64,000 nt of DNA from Fundicoccus sp052116145 (GTDB taxonomy: Bacteria > Bacillota > Bacilli > Lactobacillales > Aerococcaceae): positions 852,020 to 916,019 of the forward strand of contig NZ_JBQKLQ010000001.1 in NCBI RefSeq assembly GCF_052116145.1, read 5' to 3'. The notes under the pieces were generated by a model that saw only the letters and a program-made list of their open reading frames with translations, ran no database searches and was not told where the DNA came from. Made by a program: the position numbers and the translations under genes. This document shows positions 53,960-63,577 of the stretch, in pieces; the stretch's first letter is position 1, and each line of letters opens with the position of its first letter.

Positions 53960-55849
53960 TTAATTCAAGCTGATAACTTGTCCAACTAAGATGTTATTAC
54001 CGCCATTAATTGCGATTAGTTTATGAACATCTACACCATGTTTTTGAGCGATAGCATATAGTGTTTCGCCTGCTTGAACAACATGTGTCCCTACACTAGA
54101 TGTATTTTCACTTGGTGCACTTTCGACCGGTGCTGTCTCAACTGGTGTTGTTACTTCAACTTCAGGTGTAGCTACTGGAGTTTCTTGAGTTTCAACTATA
54201 GTTTCAACTGGTGTTTGTACAGCAGCTGTTCCAGATACACTCAATACTTGACCAGGATGAATTAAATATCCAGATAAGCCGTTTAGTGATTGTAACTGAC
54301 TTAATGACATACCATGTTTAGTTGCAATTGCGTATAATGAGTCTCCACGTTGAACTGTATACGTTCCTGAACTTGTAACTGGCGTGCTAGTTTCAGGTGT
54401 TGATGGAGTCGTTGGAACAGATGTTTCTGGTGTACTTACCTCAAGTGCAGCTGTTGACGGAGTTGTTGTCGCTCCACTTACTTTCAATGACTGACCTGGA
54501 TAAATTAAACTACCAGATAAATTATTTAATTCTCTAAGTTGGCTTAATGTCATCCCATGTTTTGATGCAATGGCATAAAGACTGTCGCCAGCTTTAACTG
54601 AATAAGCCCCAGATGTAGAGGGTGTTGTCGGTGGTGTGACCGTTCCATTTTCTACGTTACCAGGTGTTGTTGCTTCTGGTACATTTGTTTCTGGTGTTGT
54701 TGAACTTCCTGTTCCAGGCACTTTCAACGATTGACCAGGGTGAATTAAAAAGCTTGTTGTACCGTTTAATTTTTGTAAATCAGCAATTGAAACACCATAT
54801 TTACTTGCAATAGCCCAATAGCTGTCGCCAGCTTTAACTACATAAGATCCACCTGCTGCTGGAGCAGAAGGATGAGTTGTCACTGGATTATCAATTTCAG
54901 GCTTAGTACTTTCTTCAGGTGCAGTATCAGCCGCTTCATTATCTGTTGTTCCACCAGGAATGACTAGCTTTTGATTCGGCGCAATAAAGTAAGAAGTTAA
55001 TGAATTAGCTTCCATCAATTGCGTTAATGAAATACCATGATTTGCGGCAATTCTATATAATGAATCTCCCGCTTTGACTGTGTAACTACCAACAGAAGTT
55101 GATGGTAAATCTGGCGTTGATGGTGTTTCTGAAATTTCCGGATTTGCTGAAACTTCTTCAACTGGTGTTTCAGGCGCTACCGGATTACCATTCATATCGA
55201 ATTCAGCTAAACCATATTGTTCAATAATTTTATTTAACTTTGTTGCGTATGAAGTGTCTGTTGCATAACGTCCAGTTAAATATTGAGTGGCATCTTGATA
55301 CGATTCAGTATTACTGTAACGCGTACCAGAATAGAACTCATAACGCCAACTAGATGGGTCATTGTCACCGGTTAAAAGTGACGCATAGTCCCCTAATGAT
55401 TGATCATAATTTTCGTACTTACGGAAATCATCCGTAATAGTATAATAATTACCTGAACCATCATCTTCTAATGTTTCTACATGGATTGAATTTCCATTAT
55501 AGTCGCCTTTAATTCCAAACAAGTTATAGTTTGGTGATTGAGCTAAAGTACTATTACCCCAAGCAGATTCTAAAGCTGCTTGCGCAATCATTACAGAAGC
55601 ATACAAATCATTTTTTGCTGCAATATCTTTAGCGTAACCAGATATGTTCTTAAGAAATTCTGACGGACTTAGTCTATTACTTTGTGCATAAACAGTAGTT
55701 GACTGTGTTTCAGGAGTCAACTGGTTTAATACAGCACTTGCTGAAAACAATACAAGTCCTGTATTGATTCTAATAATGAGTTTTTTTGATGAGTCTAAAC
55801 GTTTCATTGCTTTTTTACGTTCTATGACTGATTGTCTCGTTTTAATCAC
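53960..55849 (-). CDS. Autolysin: GH73-type glucosaminidase with five LysM repeats
   Basis: The 629 residues begin with a basic region and signal peptide (hydrophobic part about 24-45, cut near VYAQS). A GH73 N-acetylglucosaminidase domain follows (about 60-215) with catalytic Glu in AQAALESAWGNS. Five LysM modules follow, each starting GxYxVxxGDSLYxIA-like and separated by Ser/Thr/Pro/Glu linkers (modules begin near residues 250, 335, 415, 495 and 585). LysM binds the glycan strands. The start is GTG at 55849, supported by GGGAGG. It is the only secreted peptidoglycan hydrolase in the window and probably separates daughter cells. Confidence 0.93.
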   Translation of the reverse strand: MIKTRQSVIERKKAMKRLDSSKKLIIRINTGLVLFSASAVLNQLTPETQSTTVYAQSNRLSPSEFLKNISGYAKDIAAKNDLYASVMIAQAALESAWGNSTLAQSPNYNLFGIKGDYNGNSIHVETLEDDGSGNYYTITDDFRKYENYDQSLGDYASLLTGDNDPSSWRYEFYSGTRYSNTESYQDATQYLTGRYATDTSYATKLNKIIEQYGLAEFDMNGNPVAPETPVEEVSANPEISETPSTPDLPSTSVGSYTVKAGDSLYRIAANHGISLTQLMEANSLTSYFIAPNQKLVIPGGTTDNEAADTAPEESTKPEIDNPVTTHPSAPAAGGSYVVKAGDSYWAIASKYGVSIADLQKLNGTTSFLIHPGQSLKVPGTGSSTTPETNVPEATTPGNVENGTVTPPTTPSTSGAYSVKAGDSLYAIASKHGMTLSQLRELNNLSGSLIYPGQSLKVSGATTTPSTAALEVSTPETSVPTTPSTPETSTPVTSSGTYTVQRGDSLYAIATKHGMSLSQLQSLNGLSGYLIHPGQVLSVSGTAAVQTPVETIVETQETPVATPEVEVTTPVETAPVESAPSENTSSVGTHVVQAGETLYAIAQKHGVDVHKLIAINGGNNILVGQVISLN

Positions 55850-56115
55850 TCATTTTACCTCCCAGTTTCCAAATTAATTCTGTAAAAATATTCCAAAATT
55901 GTAACTACACTCGTTATTATAGTCAACATTCACACAAAAAACTTGAATAAATCAGTCTTTTTGTTTAGTCTTAATAAATGTAACAATAACGTAACATAGT
56001 GCACAAGCTGAATTATTTTCTTTACCACAATAAAAGAATAGTATCTTCATCCTTATGCTAAGATTAACATTACATAAAACATTACTAAAATCCATAAAAT
56101 TTAAAGGAGATTTCA
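55850..56115. promoter_or_regulatory. Divergent promoter region of autolysin and mnmM
   Basis: This 266-base spacer holds a TATAAT (minus strand) near 55915 for the autolysin. Two TGTAAC-like direct repeats (55979-55984 and 55990-55995, spacing 5) resemble a WalR box with one mismatch, on the plus strand. WalR control is only suggested. Confidence 0.4.
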
Positions 56116-56682
56116 ATGTTAAAAGCCTTACACTACAGCAAAGAGCTTCTACGTACACTCGTTTCTCAGTTTCCAAACGGTACATTTATTGATGCTACCC
56201 TTGGCAAAGGAAATGACCTAATATCAGTATTAACCCACCCTCATTTCACAGGAAAAGTGATAGGTTTTGATATTCAAGAAGCTGCCATACAAACGACTCA
56301 AGAAAGAATTTATACGCATGGTATTGAAGGGGAATACCAACTTATTCAAAATTCCCATGCCAAACTAGCAGATTATTTAGAAAGTGACGAACAAATCCAT
56401 GGTGCTATATTTAATTTAGGCTACTTACCTGGAGGCGATCATTCTATTACAACACAAGCAAATTCTACCCTTTTAGCCATTGAAGAGATGGGAAGTCGCC
56501 TTGTCACAAAAGGCCAAATTATCATCGTGGTTTATTCTGGTCATCCAGCTGGACAAGCTGAGAAGGAATCCCTTTTTCAAGCACTGAGCACGTGGCCACA
56601 AGAAAACTTTCAAGTTTTACAATATGAATTCATCAATCAGAGAAATAATCCTCCTATGGTTATAATCATAGAGAAAAGATAA
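56116..56682 (+). CDS. mnmM: tRNA methyltransferase MnmM (YtqB)
   Basis: This 188-residue class I SAM methyltransferase starts with the YtqB motif FIDATLGKGNDLISVL and contains GAIFNLGYLPGGDH. The YtqB family has been identified as MnmM, which adds the methyl group of mnm5U34 in tRNA. AAAGGAG lies eight bases upstream of the ATG. It is transcribed on its own, convergent with metK. Confidence 0.88.
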   Translation: MLKALHYSKELLRTLVSQFPNGTFIDATLGKGNDLISVLTHPHFTGKVIGFDIQEAAIQTTQERIYTHGIEGEYQLIQNSHAKLADYLESDEQIHGAIFNLGYLPGGDHSITTQANSTLLAIEEMGSRLVTKGQIIIVVYSGHPAGQAEKESLFQALSTWPQENFQVLQYEFINQRNNPPMVIIIEKR

Positions 56683-56696
56683 TTTTCTCAATACAA

Positions 56697-56727
56697 AAAA
56701 GCTTTTCAGAATTAACTGAAAAGCTTT
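56697..56727. terminator. Bidirectional terminator between mnmM and metK
   Basis: AAAGCTTTTCAG (56698-56709) pairs perfectly with CTGAAAAGCTTT (56716-56727), with A/T-runs on both sides. Confidence 0.9.
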
Positions 56728-56734
56728 ATTTTTA

Positions 56735-57922
56735 TTAAGCATTAAAAGCAGCTTTTAATGCTTCTACTTTATCTGTACGTTCCCACGTAAATTCATGGTC
56801 TAATCGTCCAAAATGACCATAAGCAGCTGTATTTGCGTAAACTGGTTGACGTAAATTGAGCATATTAATAATACCATTTGGAGTTAACGTAAAGATTTTG
56901 CGAATTGCTGCTACTAATTCAGCTTCAGAGACTGTGCCTGTTCCAAAAGTTTCAGCGGCAATTGATAATGGTTCTGCCACACCAATTGCGTAAGATAATT
57001 GAATCTCACATCTTTTAGCTAATCCTGCTGCAACAATGTTCTTGGCAATATATCTAGCAGCATAGCTGGCAGAACGGTCAACTTTAGTTGCGTCTTTACC
57101 ACTAAACGCTCCTCCACCATGTCGTGAAAAACCACCATAGGTATCCACAATGATTTTACGTCCGGTTAATCCAGAATCTCCTACTGGACCACCAATGACA
57201 AACTTACCTGTTGGGTTAATATACATAATCGTATCGTCGTCTAACCATTCGCTAGGTATAATGGGTTTAACAACATGTTCAATCACATCCGCACGTAACT
57301 GTTCTAACTCAATACCTTCATCATGTTGAGTACTGATAACAAGTGTATCTAAACGTTTAATAGATTCATCGTCATTATATTCAACAGTAATTTGTGTTTT
57401 TCCGTCTGGACCTAAGTAAGGAACAATTCCTTCTTTACGTACATCTGTTAATCGTTTAGCCAACTGGTGACTTAAAGAAATTGGTAATGGCATCATTTCC
57501 GCTGTTTCATCGTTGGCATAGCCAAACATTAACCCTTGATCGCCTGCGCCTATTTCTTTTTGAGTTACATCTGTTCCTCTAGTTTCAATAGCATCGTCCA
57601 CTCCTTGGGCAATATCTGGTGATTGTTCGTCTAAAGAGACAAGCACCGCAACATTATCAGCATCGAAACCATATTTACGGCCTACATAACCAATCTCAGC
57701 GATTTTCTTTCTTACAATTTGTTGGATATCGACGTACGCTGTAGTAGTCACCTCTCCAAATACTAAAACTAACCCCGTGTTAACGGCAGTTTCACAAGCC
57801 ACACGTGCAAAAGGATCTTGTTCTAGGATTGCATCTAAGATTGCGTCACTAATTTGATCGGCAATTTTATCTGGATGCCCTTCAGTTACTGACTCAGATG
57901 TAAATAGTTTTTTCTCTTTCAT
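56735..57922 (-). CDS. metK: S-adenosylmethionine synthetase
   Basis: The 395 residues contain ATP/methionine-binding motif GHPDKIADQISDAILD, the GAGDQGLMFGYA signature and GGGAFSGKDATKVDRSASY. It makes SAM from methionine and ATP. Translation starts directly downstream of an SMK-type riboswitch that hides the ribosome site GGGGG when SAM is abundant, so the product controls its own synthesis. The gene is monocistronic with its terminator shared with mnmM. Confidence 0.98.
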   Translation of the reverse strand: MKEKKLFTSESVTEGHPDKIADQISDAILDAILEQDPFARVACETAVNTGLVLVFGEVTTTAYVDIQQIVRKKIAEIGYVGRKYGFDADNVAVLVSLDEQSPDIAQGVDDAIETRGTDVTQKEIGAGDQGLMFGYANDETAEMMPLPISLSHQLAKRLTDVRKEGIVPYLGPDGKTQITVEYNDDESIKRLDTLVISTQHDEGIELEQLRADVIEHVVKPIIPSEWLDDDTIMYINPTGKFVIGGPVGDSGLTGRKIIVDTYGGFSRHGGGAFSGKDATKVDRSASYAARYIAKNIVAAGLAKRCEIQLSYAIGVAEPLSIAAETFGTGTVSEAELVAAIRKIFTLTPNGIINMLNLRQPVYANTAAYGHFGRLDHEFTWERTDKVEALKAAFNA

Positions 57923-57926
57923 TTCT

Positions 57927-58010
57927 TTTCCCCCATATTAAATTTTGGTTACAAGGCAATTTCACTTGATAGACAAGTGAACCCTATCGGGAACTTTTGG
58001 TTGTAACGTT
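57927..58010 (-). promoter_or_regulatory. SMK-box (SAM-III) riboswitch upstream of metK
   Basis: On the minus strand the leader shows GTTACAA (P-stem), AGTTCCCGATAGGG, a variable hairpin CACTTG/CAAGTG, CCTTGTAACC, and finally ATATGGGGGAAAAG before ATG. This is the SMK design: the GGGGG (57930-57934) Shine-Dalgarno pairs with an upstream anti-SD when SAM binds, blocking ribosome entry. SMK boxes are known from metK of Lactobacillales. Confidence 0.92.
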
Positions 58011-58104
58011 CTTAATTATACATTAATATAGTCAATATAGGTAGTTTTATTGAAGAAATCCTTGGTGATTTTAAACAAGGTTTCAAACGAAAGGTATAAA
58101 TAGC

Positions 58105-58905
58105 ATGAAACAATTTATTAAACTTTTACAACATCCCCTGCTTAAAATCTTATTATCACCTCTAGCCTTTATTGGATTTGGATTGATTACAGGGTTAACG
58201 ATGACCAGTCAGCCCCAGTGGCTAAATATTGTGTTACTTTATCTTATCGTTGCGATGGCCCATTTAATTGATCACTTTTTCTTTTTGAAATATTCACGTA
58301 AGAGAGATGACGCGACACCGATGGTATTGCTCTACTTATGTGAAGTGGTCATGGTTGTAAGTGCAGTCATATTTTTTATGCAGCAACATATAATCATCAG
58401 TTTGTTGCTGACGATGTACTTAATTTTTATTCATCTTCAATGGTTCCCCTATAAAATGACTGGAACATTCTATCATTATTTACTTAATGTCTTTTTCCAT
58501 TCTTTTATTTTAAATGTTATTGCCTTTTATACCCAGACTAATGGTATTACACCAGAAATATTAATTGCTTTAATTCCTGTTGTACTCTTTGTAGCAGGTA
58601 ATCAATTGGAAACCACACGATTAAAACAATTACTGGGAAAAGCAAAGATAGCCTTTTGGTTGAAAGGCAGTACCATTCTTTCAGTCATTTTTTCTTTCAT
58701 TGCCCTTGGCCTAGGAGTCTACTTCTGTCTACCAAGTAGTACTTTTTACATGGTCCAAAGCATTTTCTTCTTAATTACGACAGTTAGTATTCTGCCAACT
58801 CTAGTCGTGACCAAACAAGCTAAACAAGCACAGAATAAAATAAACTATTACAGTAGCATCAGTCTAATTTTTAGTATCTTTTATGGCTTGAGCTATGTCT
58901 TTTAA
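58105..58905 (+). CDS. Integral membrane protein of unknown function, 266 residues
   Basis: About eight hydrophobic segments cover nearly the whole protein (near 12-32, 40-58, 75-98, 100-116, 128-144, 152-168, 190-214 and 218-238). Conserved-looking polar motifs include AHLIDHFFFLKYSRKRDD and GNQLETTRLK. It carries none of the aspartate motifs of UbiA prenyltransferases or obvious transporter signatures. It has its own terminator. Start: AAAGG about 11 bases upstream. Family not recognised; the adjacent ABC exporter is a separate unit. Confidence 0.65.
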   Translation: MKQFIKLLQHPLLKILLSPLAFIGFGLITGLTMTSQPQWLNIVLLYLIVAMAHLIDHFFFLKYSRKRDDATPMVLLYLCEVVMVVSAVIFFMQQHIIISLLLTMYLIFIHLQWFPYKMTGTFYHYLLNVFFHSFILNVIAFYTQTNGITPEILIALIPVVLFVAGNQLETTRLKQLLGKAKIAFWLKGSTILSVIFSFIALGLGVYFCLPSSTFYMVQSIFFLITTVSILPTLVVTKQAKQAQNKINYYSSISLIFSIFYGLSYVF

Positions 58906-58911
58906 ATCATT

Positions 58912-58941
58912 AGCCTTTGACTTAGTCAACGGCTTTTTTTT
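58912..58941 (+). terminator. Terminator after the 266-residue membrane protein
   Basis: AGCC-TTTGAC pairs with GTCAAC-GGCT around TTA (58912-58934), followed by a run of seven or more T. Confidence 0.8.
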
Positions 58942-59034
58942 ATACAATTTAATAGTAAACCGTTTGCATATTCATTATGACAGTGATAACATCAACTCAA
59001 TATATTTATAATCCAATCAATAAAGGGGATGTCT

Positions 59035-61635
59035 ATGAAAGCTCTCTACTTTGAACTTAAAAAAATTCAGAATAAGCAACTCATTATTTTATTGTTTTTA
59101 GTTCCCATTATCGTAACAGCCGGTTTGTATACTTACCGTTCTAATTCATCTATAGATTTCAGACGCCAAGAGCAACAAACTGCTAATAGACTACTTAGTG
59201 ATTTAAGTTGGAGACTCGCTGAATATAATGATCAAAGAGGTTATTATGGCCCTAGTCAAAACCAAGCAAATAATCCTGACGAGCTTACTGAACATCAGCA
59301 ATACATCTATGATTTATTGGATGCATCTGAGCGTGAAAGATTTCATTACAGCGTCGCAGCGTATCATGAAAACTGGGCTGACTTAAATCAATCAAAACAG
59401 AAAATTTGGCTTAATTTACTTAAGGTTATCGACGCCGGTGAAAATTTAAGATCTTTAAATCATGATGAACTAATCGCTGACACCTATAAGTTAGATTGGT
59501 TAATCGAGCACAATATTGATCATTTAGATTTTGAAACAGATAACCATTCTGCTTTCGTTTTGTTTAACAGTTTCCAGCTCCTTTTAGGACTTCCAGCGAT
59601 TGTTATGATTATCTATCTATTCGGATTAGAATCCTTCTTAGAAGCTAAACGTGAGCAGTTTAATTTCTCTAGAGTGCTACCTATCCCGTATGCAAAAGTC
59701 TTATTTACAAAGTTAAAACTTTTTATTTCAATGCTCGTTATTTATCTCGTCATGAGTCTATTGACTCTTGGTATGTTTAGTCTTCTATTAGATGAGAACC
59801 CTTTAACTACTCAGTTAAATTATCCCATCGTTTCCACTCTCACTGAATCCGTTATAGTGAAACCATTATGGGAGGTTTTTACTTATCAAATCATCGGTTT
59901 TATTCTACTAAGTTTGCTTAGTTTGATACTCATTAGCATTCTCGCCTTTATTTTTGGCAATGAGCTATTCGTCTCTTTTCTTTTTGCTACTTTTTTTACA
60001 ACAGGTATTCAAATCAATCAACTTTATAACAAAGACTCTCAGTTCTACAATCCATTTGCTTGGTTCAATAGCAATTACCATATTATACATAATTCACGGT
60101 TACACTTAGTATTAACAGCTAGTTTGCTTGTCATATTTATTTTAATATTATTTTTCTTTGTCTTTTTAAAAGGTGCTTATCTACGGCCATGGTCGTTTAA
60201 AGATACTTATAAGCAAAAACACTCATTAAATAAATTATTTTTTGTTAAGTTTGAATGGCTCAAAATACGCCGACAAAACTTCTTGTTTTATAGTCTCGCA
60301 ATAGTGTTTTCTTTTGTATTGACACTCGCTATTTCTCAATTTCAACAATACACTAATGACTTAAGTACACTAGTGGAAAGAAATGAAGCAGCAGTGGCAG
60401 ACCAAGCGCGTACAAAACAATTATTTGAAGAGTCTATTACTTCTATCGAGTTAATATTAGCTGATGAAGAACTGCAGAATTTTGACCGACGTCAATATGA
60501 AGAACAATTGGAGTATCTGAGAGAAAGTTACTCTGATACACTGGCAAATCATGCCATAATAAATCAACAACTTATCGACATTAAAGCCAATGATTATCGA
60601 TTATTTAATCAAGAAGCAACAGATAGTCTCGAACAAGATTATCATTTCGTTATGGGGAAAGCTGAGGTTCAATTTTCTAGAAGAATTCCTTTGCGACATC
60701 ATATTTTCGTTCCGAATGCTTATATCAACTATGAACTTAGCCAATGGAAGCAAAAACACTCGATTGACTTCGTTCCATTAGGTGGGCCTTTCCATACATT
60801 ATTTATTCCTGAGTACGAAGAAACCCCACGCAGTGGAGAGAATCAACCTCCTTTAAGTATTGATCAAGCTGTTTTTGAAAATTATTTAACAACCGTTTCA
60901 AAACCACATCAATATATTAGTGGACTAAATTTATCTGCTTCACTTTTAACTGACTCGATATACCTAATACTACTTATCACAATCATTGTATTCTTCGCGA
61001 CAAGCTACGCGACAGAATTAGATAATCGCCAAACGATTCGTTACTTAGTCACTCAACCTAAGACGCTCGAACAAATTATTTCGACTAAACTAAAAGTAAC
61101 ATACGCAATGACTTTTCTATTTATTTTATTAAGTTTACTTATCACATTTACAATCGGTAGTTTATTCAATGGCCCAGGACAAATGGATTTTCCTTTTATC
61201 CAATACATTGCTAAAAGTATCGGAGATTCCAATGAGTTTAGCTATTTTAACATTCCATCTTTCAATGAGTACTTTCAAATATTACCGTTATGGAAATTAG
61301 TGCTGATGGGGCTAGCTCTTCTACTATCAAATGCATTTGTCGCAATCAATTTATCTTACTTCATTTCAACAGCTATCAAAAACAGATGGCTTGTTGCTAC
61401 AACAAGTATCTTATTTTTAGGAATCGGTATGGTATTTTTCTATTACATACCTAACCAACTGCAACAATTTTCACCTTTTGCTTACTTAAATATTGCAGAT
61501 GTTCTATCAGGTGAATCATCTATTACGCATAACTATCAGTATTTCAATTGGATAACAGGTGTATCTTCACAATTCGTATTTGGCCTAATACTCAGCCTAT
61601 TAACTTTCTTACGCGTTCGTAAAAAGGCTAATTAA
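59035..61635 (+). CDS. ABC-2 type permease with two fused halves
   Basis: The 866-residue protein consists of two permease-like halves. Each begins with a basic amphipathic segment and one helix: MKALYFELKKIQNKQLIILL (1-20) and LFFVKFEWLKIRRQNFLFYS (about 400-420). A large non-membrane stretch (about 40-175 and 430-625) and a cluster of about five helices follow in each half. This fits a duplicated ABC-2 permease so that one chain forms the whole membrane channel. ATG 59035 is chosen because AAAGGGG stands seven bases upstream; an ATG at 59029 abuts it. The ATPase gene follows after 19 bases. Substrate unknown. Confidence 0.85.
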   Translation: MKALYFELKKIQNKQLIILLFLVPIIVTAGLYTYRSNSSIDFRRQEQQTANRLLSDLSWRLAEYNDQRGYYGPSQNQANNPDELTEHQQYIYDLLDASERERFHYSVAAYHENWADLNQSKQKIWLNLLKVIDAGENLRSLNHDELIADTYKLDWLIEHNIDHLDFETDNHSAFVLFNSFQLLLGLPAIVMIIYLFGLESFLEAKREQFNFSRVLPIPYAKVLFTKLKLFISMLVIYLVMSLLTLGMFSLLLDENPLTTQLNYPIVSTLTESVIVKPLWEVFTYQIIGFILLSLLSLILISILAFIFGNELFVSFLFATFFTTGIQINQLYNKDSQFYNPFAWFNSNYHIIHNSRLHLVLTASLLVIFILILFFFVFLKGAYLRPWSFKDTYKQKHSLNKLFFVKFEWLKIRRQNFLFYSLAIVFSFVLTLAISQFQQYTNDLSTLVERNEAAVADQARTKQLFEESITSIELILADEELQNFDRRQYEEQLEYLRESYSDTLANHAIINQQLIDIKANDYRLFNQEATDSLEQDYHFVMGKAEVQFSRRIPLRHHIFVPNAYINYELSQWKQKHSIDFVPLGGPFHTLFIPEYEETPRSGENQPPLSIDQAVFENYLTTVSKPHQYISGLNLSASLLTDSIYLILLITIIVFFATSYATELDNRQTIRYLVTQPKTLEQIISTKLKVTYAMTFLFILLSLLITFTIGSLFNGPGQMDFPFIQYIAKSIGDSNEFSYFNIPSFNEYFQILPLWKLVLMGLALLLSNAFVAINLSYFISTAIKNRWLVATTSILFLGIGMVFFYYIPNQLQQFSPFAYLNIADVLSGESSITHNYQYFNWITGVSSQFVFGLILSLLTFLRVRKKAN

Positions 61636-61654
61636 AAAGGAGACCTCAGACTAT

Positions 61655-62515
61655 ATGATATCCGCACAAAAAATAACAAAAACATATCACAATAAAACAG
61701 TACTCAATCAAATCAGTTTTGAACTAAATTATGGTGACATGGTGGGCCTAGTCGGCCCAAATGGGGTTGGTAAAACTACCCTTCTATCGTCAATGATGGG
61801 ACTGATACCTTTAGATAATGGAAAAGTCGTAATGGCAGACACTTCGTTTAGTGAAACTGACATGTATCGTAAAGTAGGATTTATGCAAGATAACAGTGTC
61901 TTGTACCCCTATTTAACTGGATATGACCACTTAGCATACGTTGCTTATGCGCAAAACATTAAGGCATCTGATATTGAAAAAATTTCTAGAAGAGTTGGTA
62001 ATTTTGATTACTTACATAAAAAAGTTGGTGAGTATTCTTTAGGTATGAAGCAACATCTTTTGTTTGCCTCTGCTATATTACATAATCCTAAAGTTCTTTT
62101 ATTAGATGAGCCTTTCAATGGTCTTGATCCGACGAGTTTAATTCGTATCCGCGAATTAATAGAAGAACTCTCTGATAATAAAACGACAGTCATTCTGTCC
62201 TCTCATAACTTGGATGAAATCGACAGAATGACTCGCAACATTTTTTTCTTAAAAGATGGAGATATTTTATATCGCAACCTTGCCAAGTATAATATCTATT
62301 CTTATTTAATCACAGTTTCTCAACTTCCAGATAAAGAGACACTAAGAAAAATGTCTGTCGAAGAAAGGATAAATAATCAGTTACTTGTTTCTAAAGAACA
62401 ATTAAATCCATTAATTTATGAATTAAACCAACAAGCTATTGAGATTTTAGATATCGAAAGAACACAGTTTGGTAGTGAAAATCTCTATCGAGAACTATAT
62501 CATCAGGCACAGTGA
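61655..62515 (+). CDS. ABC transporter ATP-binding protein
   Basis: The 286 residues contain Walker A GPNGVGKTTLL, the signature YSLGMKQHLLFA (less common than LSGGQ), Walker B VLLLDEPFNGLDPTS and the switch SSHNLDEIDRMT. It energises the fused permease, presumably as a dimer. The C-terminal 70 residues are specific to this subfamily of exporters (as in BcrA/CcmA-like proteins). AAAGGAGA lies before the ATG. A bacitracin-type resistance role is possible but not shown. Confidence 0.92.
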   Translation: MISAQKITKTYHNKTVLNQISFELNYGDMVGLVGPNGVGKTTLLSSMMGLIPLDNGKVVMADTSFSETDMYRKVGFMQDNSVLYPYLTGYDHLAYVAYAQNIKASDIEKISRRVGNFDYLHKKVGEYSLGMKQHLLFASAILHNPKVLLLDEPFNGLDPTSLIRIRELIEELSDNKTTVILSSHNLDEIDRMTRNIFFLKDGDILYRNLAKYNIYSYLITVSQLPDKETLRKMSVEERINNQLLVSKEQLNPLIYELNQQAIEILDIERTQFGSENLYRELYHQAQ

Positions 62516-62702
62516 AGCACAGTCATCTTAAGCTGCTAGAGTTTAAAAAGGATTGCTTATTATCTGAAGAAAGCAAATTTTCTACAATGTAATGATTTGA
62601 ACCAAGCATTCGTCACCATATTCAACATCACTGATCACATAGTAAAGAATCAAGCCTCGTTATGTTGGCTATCAACTTTTGTAATAATCCCTTATAATAA
62701 AA

Positions 62703-62746
62703 AACATCCTTTCTTACGCAAATATACTCGCGCGAGAAAGGATGTT
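62703..62746. terminator. Bidirectional terminator between the ABC operon and the acetate transporter
   Basis: AACATCCTTTCT (62703-62714) pairs with AGAAAGGATGTT (62735-62746). Both sides have A/T-rich runs; the loop contains CGCGCG. Confidence 0.88.
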
Positions 62747-62760
62747 TGTTATTTTATATT

Positions 62761-63348
62761 TTAGTGAGCTGATAGTTCGCCAATTGGTAATACAGTCTTA
62801 CCATAAGTTTCGTTAATTACTTGTGCCATAGCGGCATAAATTGCTGAAAAACCACAGATAATACCTTCATAACCTGCAATAGTCAAAATTAAAGTAGATC
62901 CTGTAAAATTGCCAATTGCTAATAAGAAGAACAATAAAGTTAATGTTCCAAACACTACCTGAAGTGCTTTACTGATACGTAAAGTTGCAATAAACATAAA
63001 AAATGTAAAAAATCCCCACATAAACAAGAAAGCTGCCATTGATAATGAATCAGCTGCTTCACCTAAACCCATTACCGGTAAGATGTTTAGGGCAACTAAT
63101 GATAACCAGAAAAAACCATATGAAGTGAATGCAGTAGTACCAAAAGTGTTATTCTTTTTAAACTCCATAATTCCTGCAACAACTTGAGCCATACCACCAA
63201 AGAAAATTCCCATTGCTAATATCATTGCATCTAACGGGAAAAAACCTGCGTTATGAATATTCAATAAAATCGTTGTCATCCCAAACCCCATCAATCCTAA
63301 CGGTGCTGGATTCGCAGTGATTTCTGTAACTAATACCTTCTTTTCCAT
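62761..63348 (-). CDS. Acetate/succinate transporter, SatP/GPR1/YaaH family
   Basis: The protein has six membrane segments and the family signature NPAPLGLMGFGMTT (about 14-27), which is diagnostic for the GPR1/FUN34/SatP transporters. These move acetate (and succinate) with protons. I chose ATG 63348 (195 residues), preceded by GGAG; the longer frame from 63417 covers the promoter and is rejected. A strong promoter and a cre-like site lie in front. Acetate is a normal fermentation product of this group. Confidence 0.93.
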   Translation of the reverse strand: MEKKVLVTEITANPAPLGLMGFGMTTILLNIHNAGFFPLDAMILAMGIFFGGMAQVVAGIMEFKKNNTFGTTAFTSYGFFWLSLVALNILPVMGLGEAADSLSMAAFLFMWGFFTFFMFIATLRISKALQVVFGTLTLLFFLLAIGNFTGSTLILTIAGYEGIICGFSAIYAAMAQVINETYGKTVLPIGELSAH

Positions 63349-63387
63349 TTTCAATCTCCATTCAATATAATTTACACAACGATTTAC

Positions 63388-63454
63388 ATTATACCCATGC
63401 ATGCATTGAAGAGTCAATCAAAATTGATAACAAAATATAACGAAAGCGTTTTAT
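63388..63454 (-). promoter_or_regulatory. Promoter of the acetate transporter with upstream cre-like site
   Basis: On the minus strand TTGACT (63412-63417) and TATAAT (63388-63393) are 18 bases apart. The spacer contains the perfect palindrome ATGCATGCAT (63397-63406). CGAAAGCGTTTTAT at 63441-63454 resembles a cre (three mismatches) and sits about 24 bases upstream of -35, a position used for CcpA activation. Confidence 0.7.
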
Positions 63455-63577
63455 TGATGTTTTATTCTATAAAAATATATATCGAAATATTATATAAATT
63501 GAAGCAAAAAAATAATAGCAAATAGTAGTGTAGTTAATAAATAATAGTCAATATCAAATGGTTCATATAGTTGTACA

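Noticed and set aside
53665..53960. A small gene between leuS and the autolysin
   Set aside because: The stretch is fully explained by the T-box leader of leuS.
55952..56185. Minus-strand frame of 77 codons
   Set aside because: It overlaps the start of mnmM in antisense and covers the autolysin promoter region.
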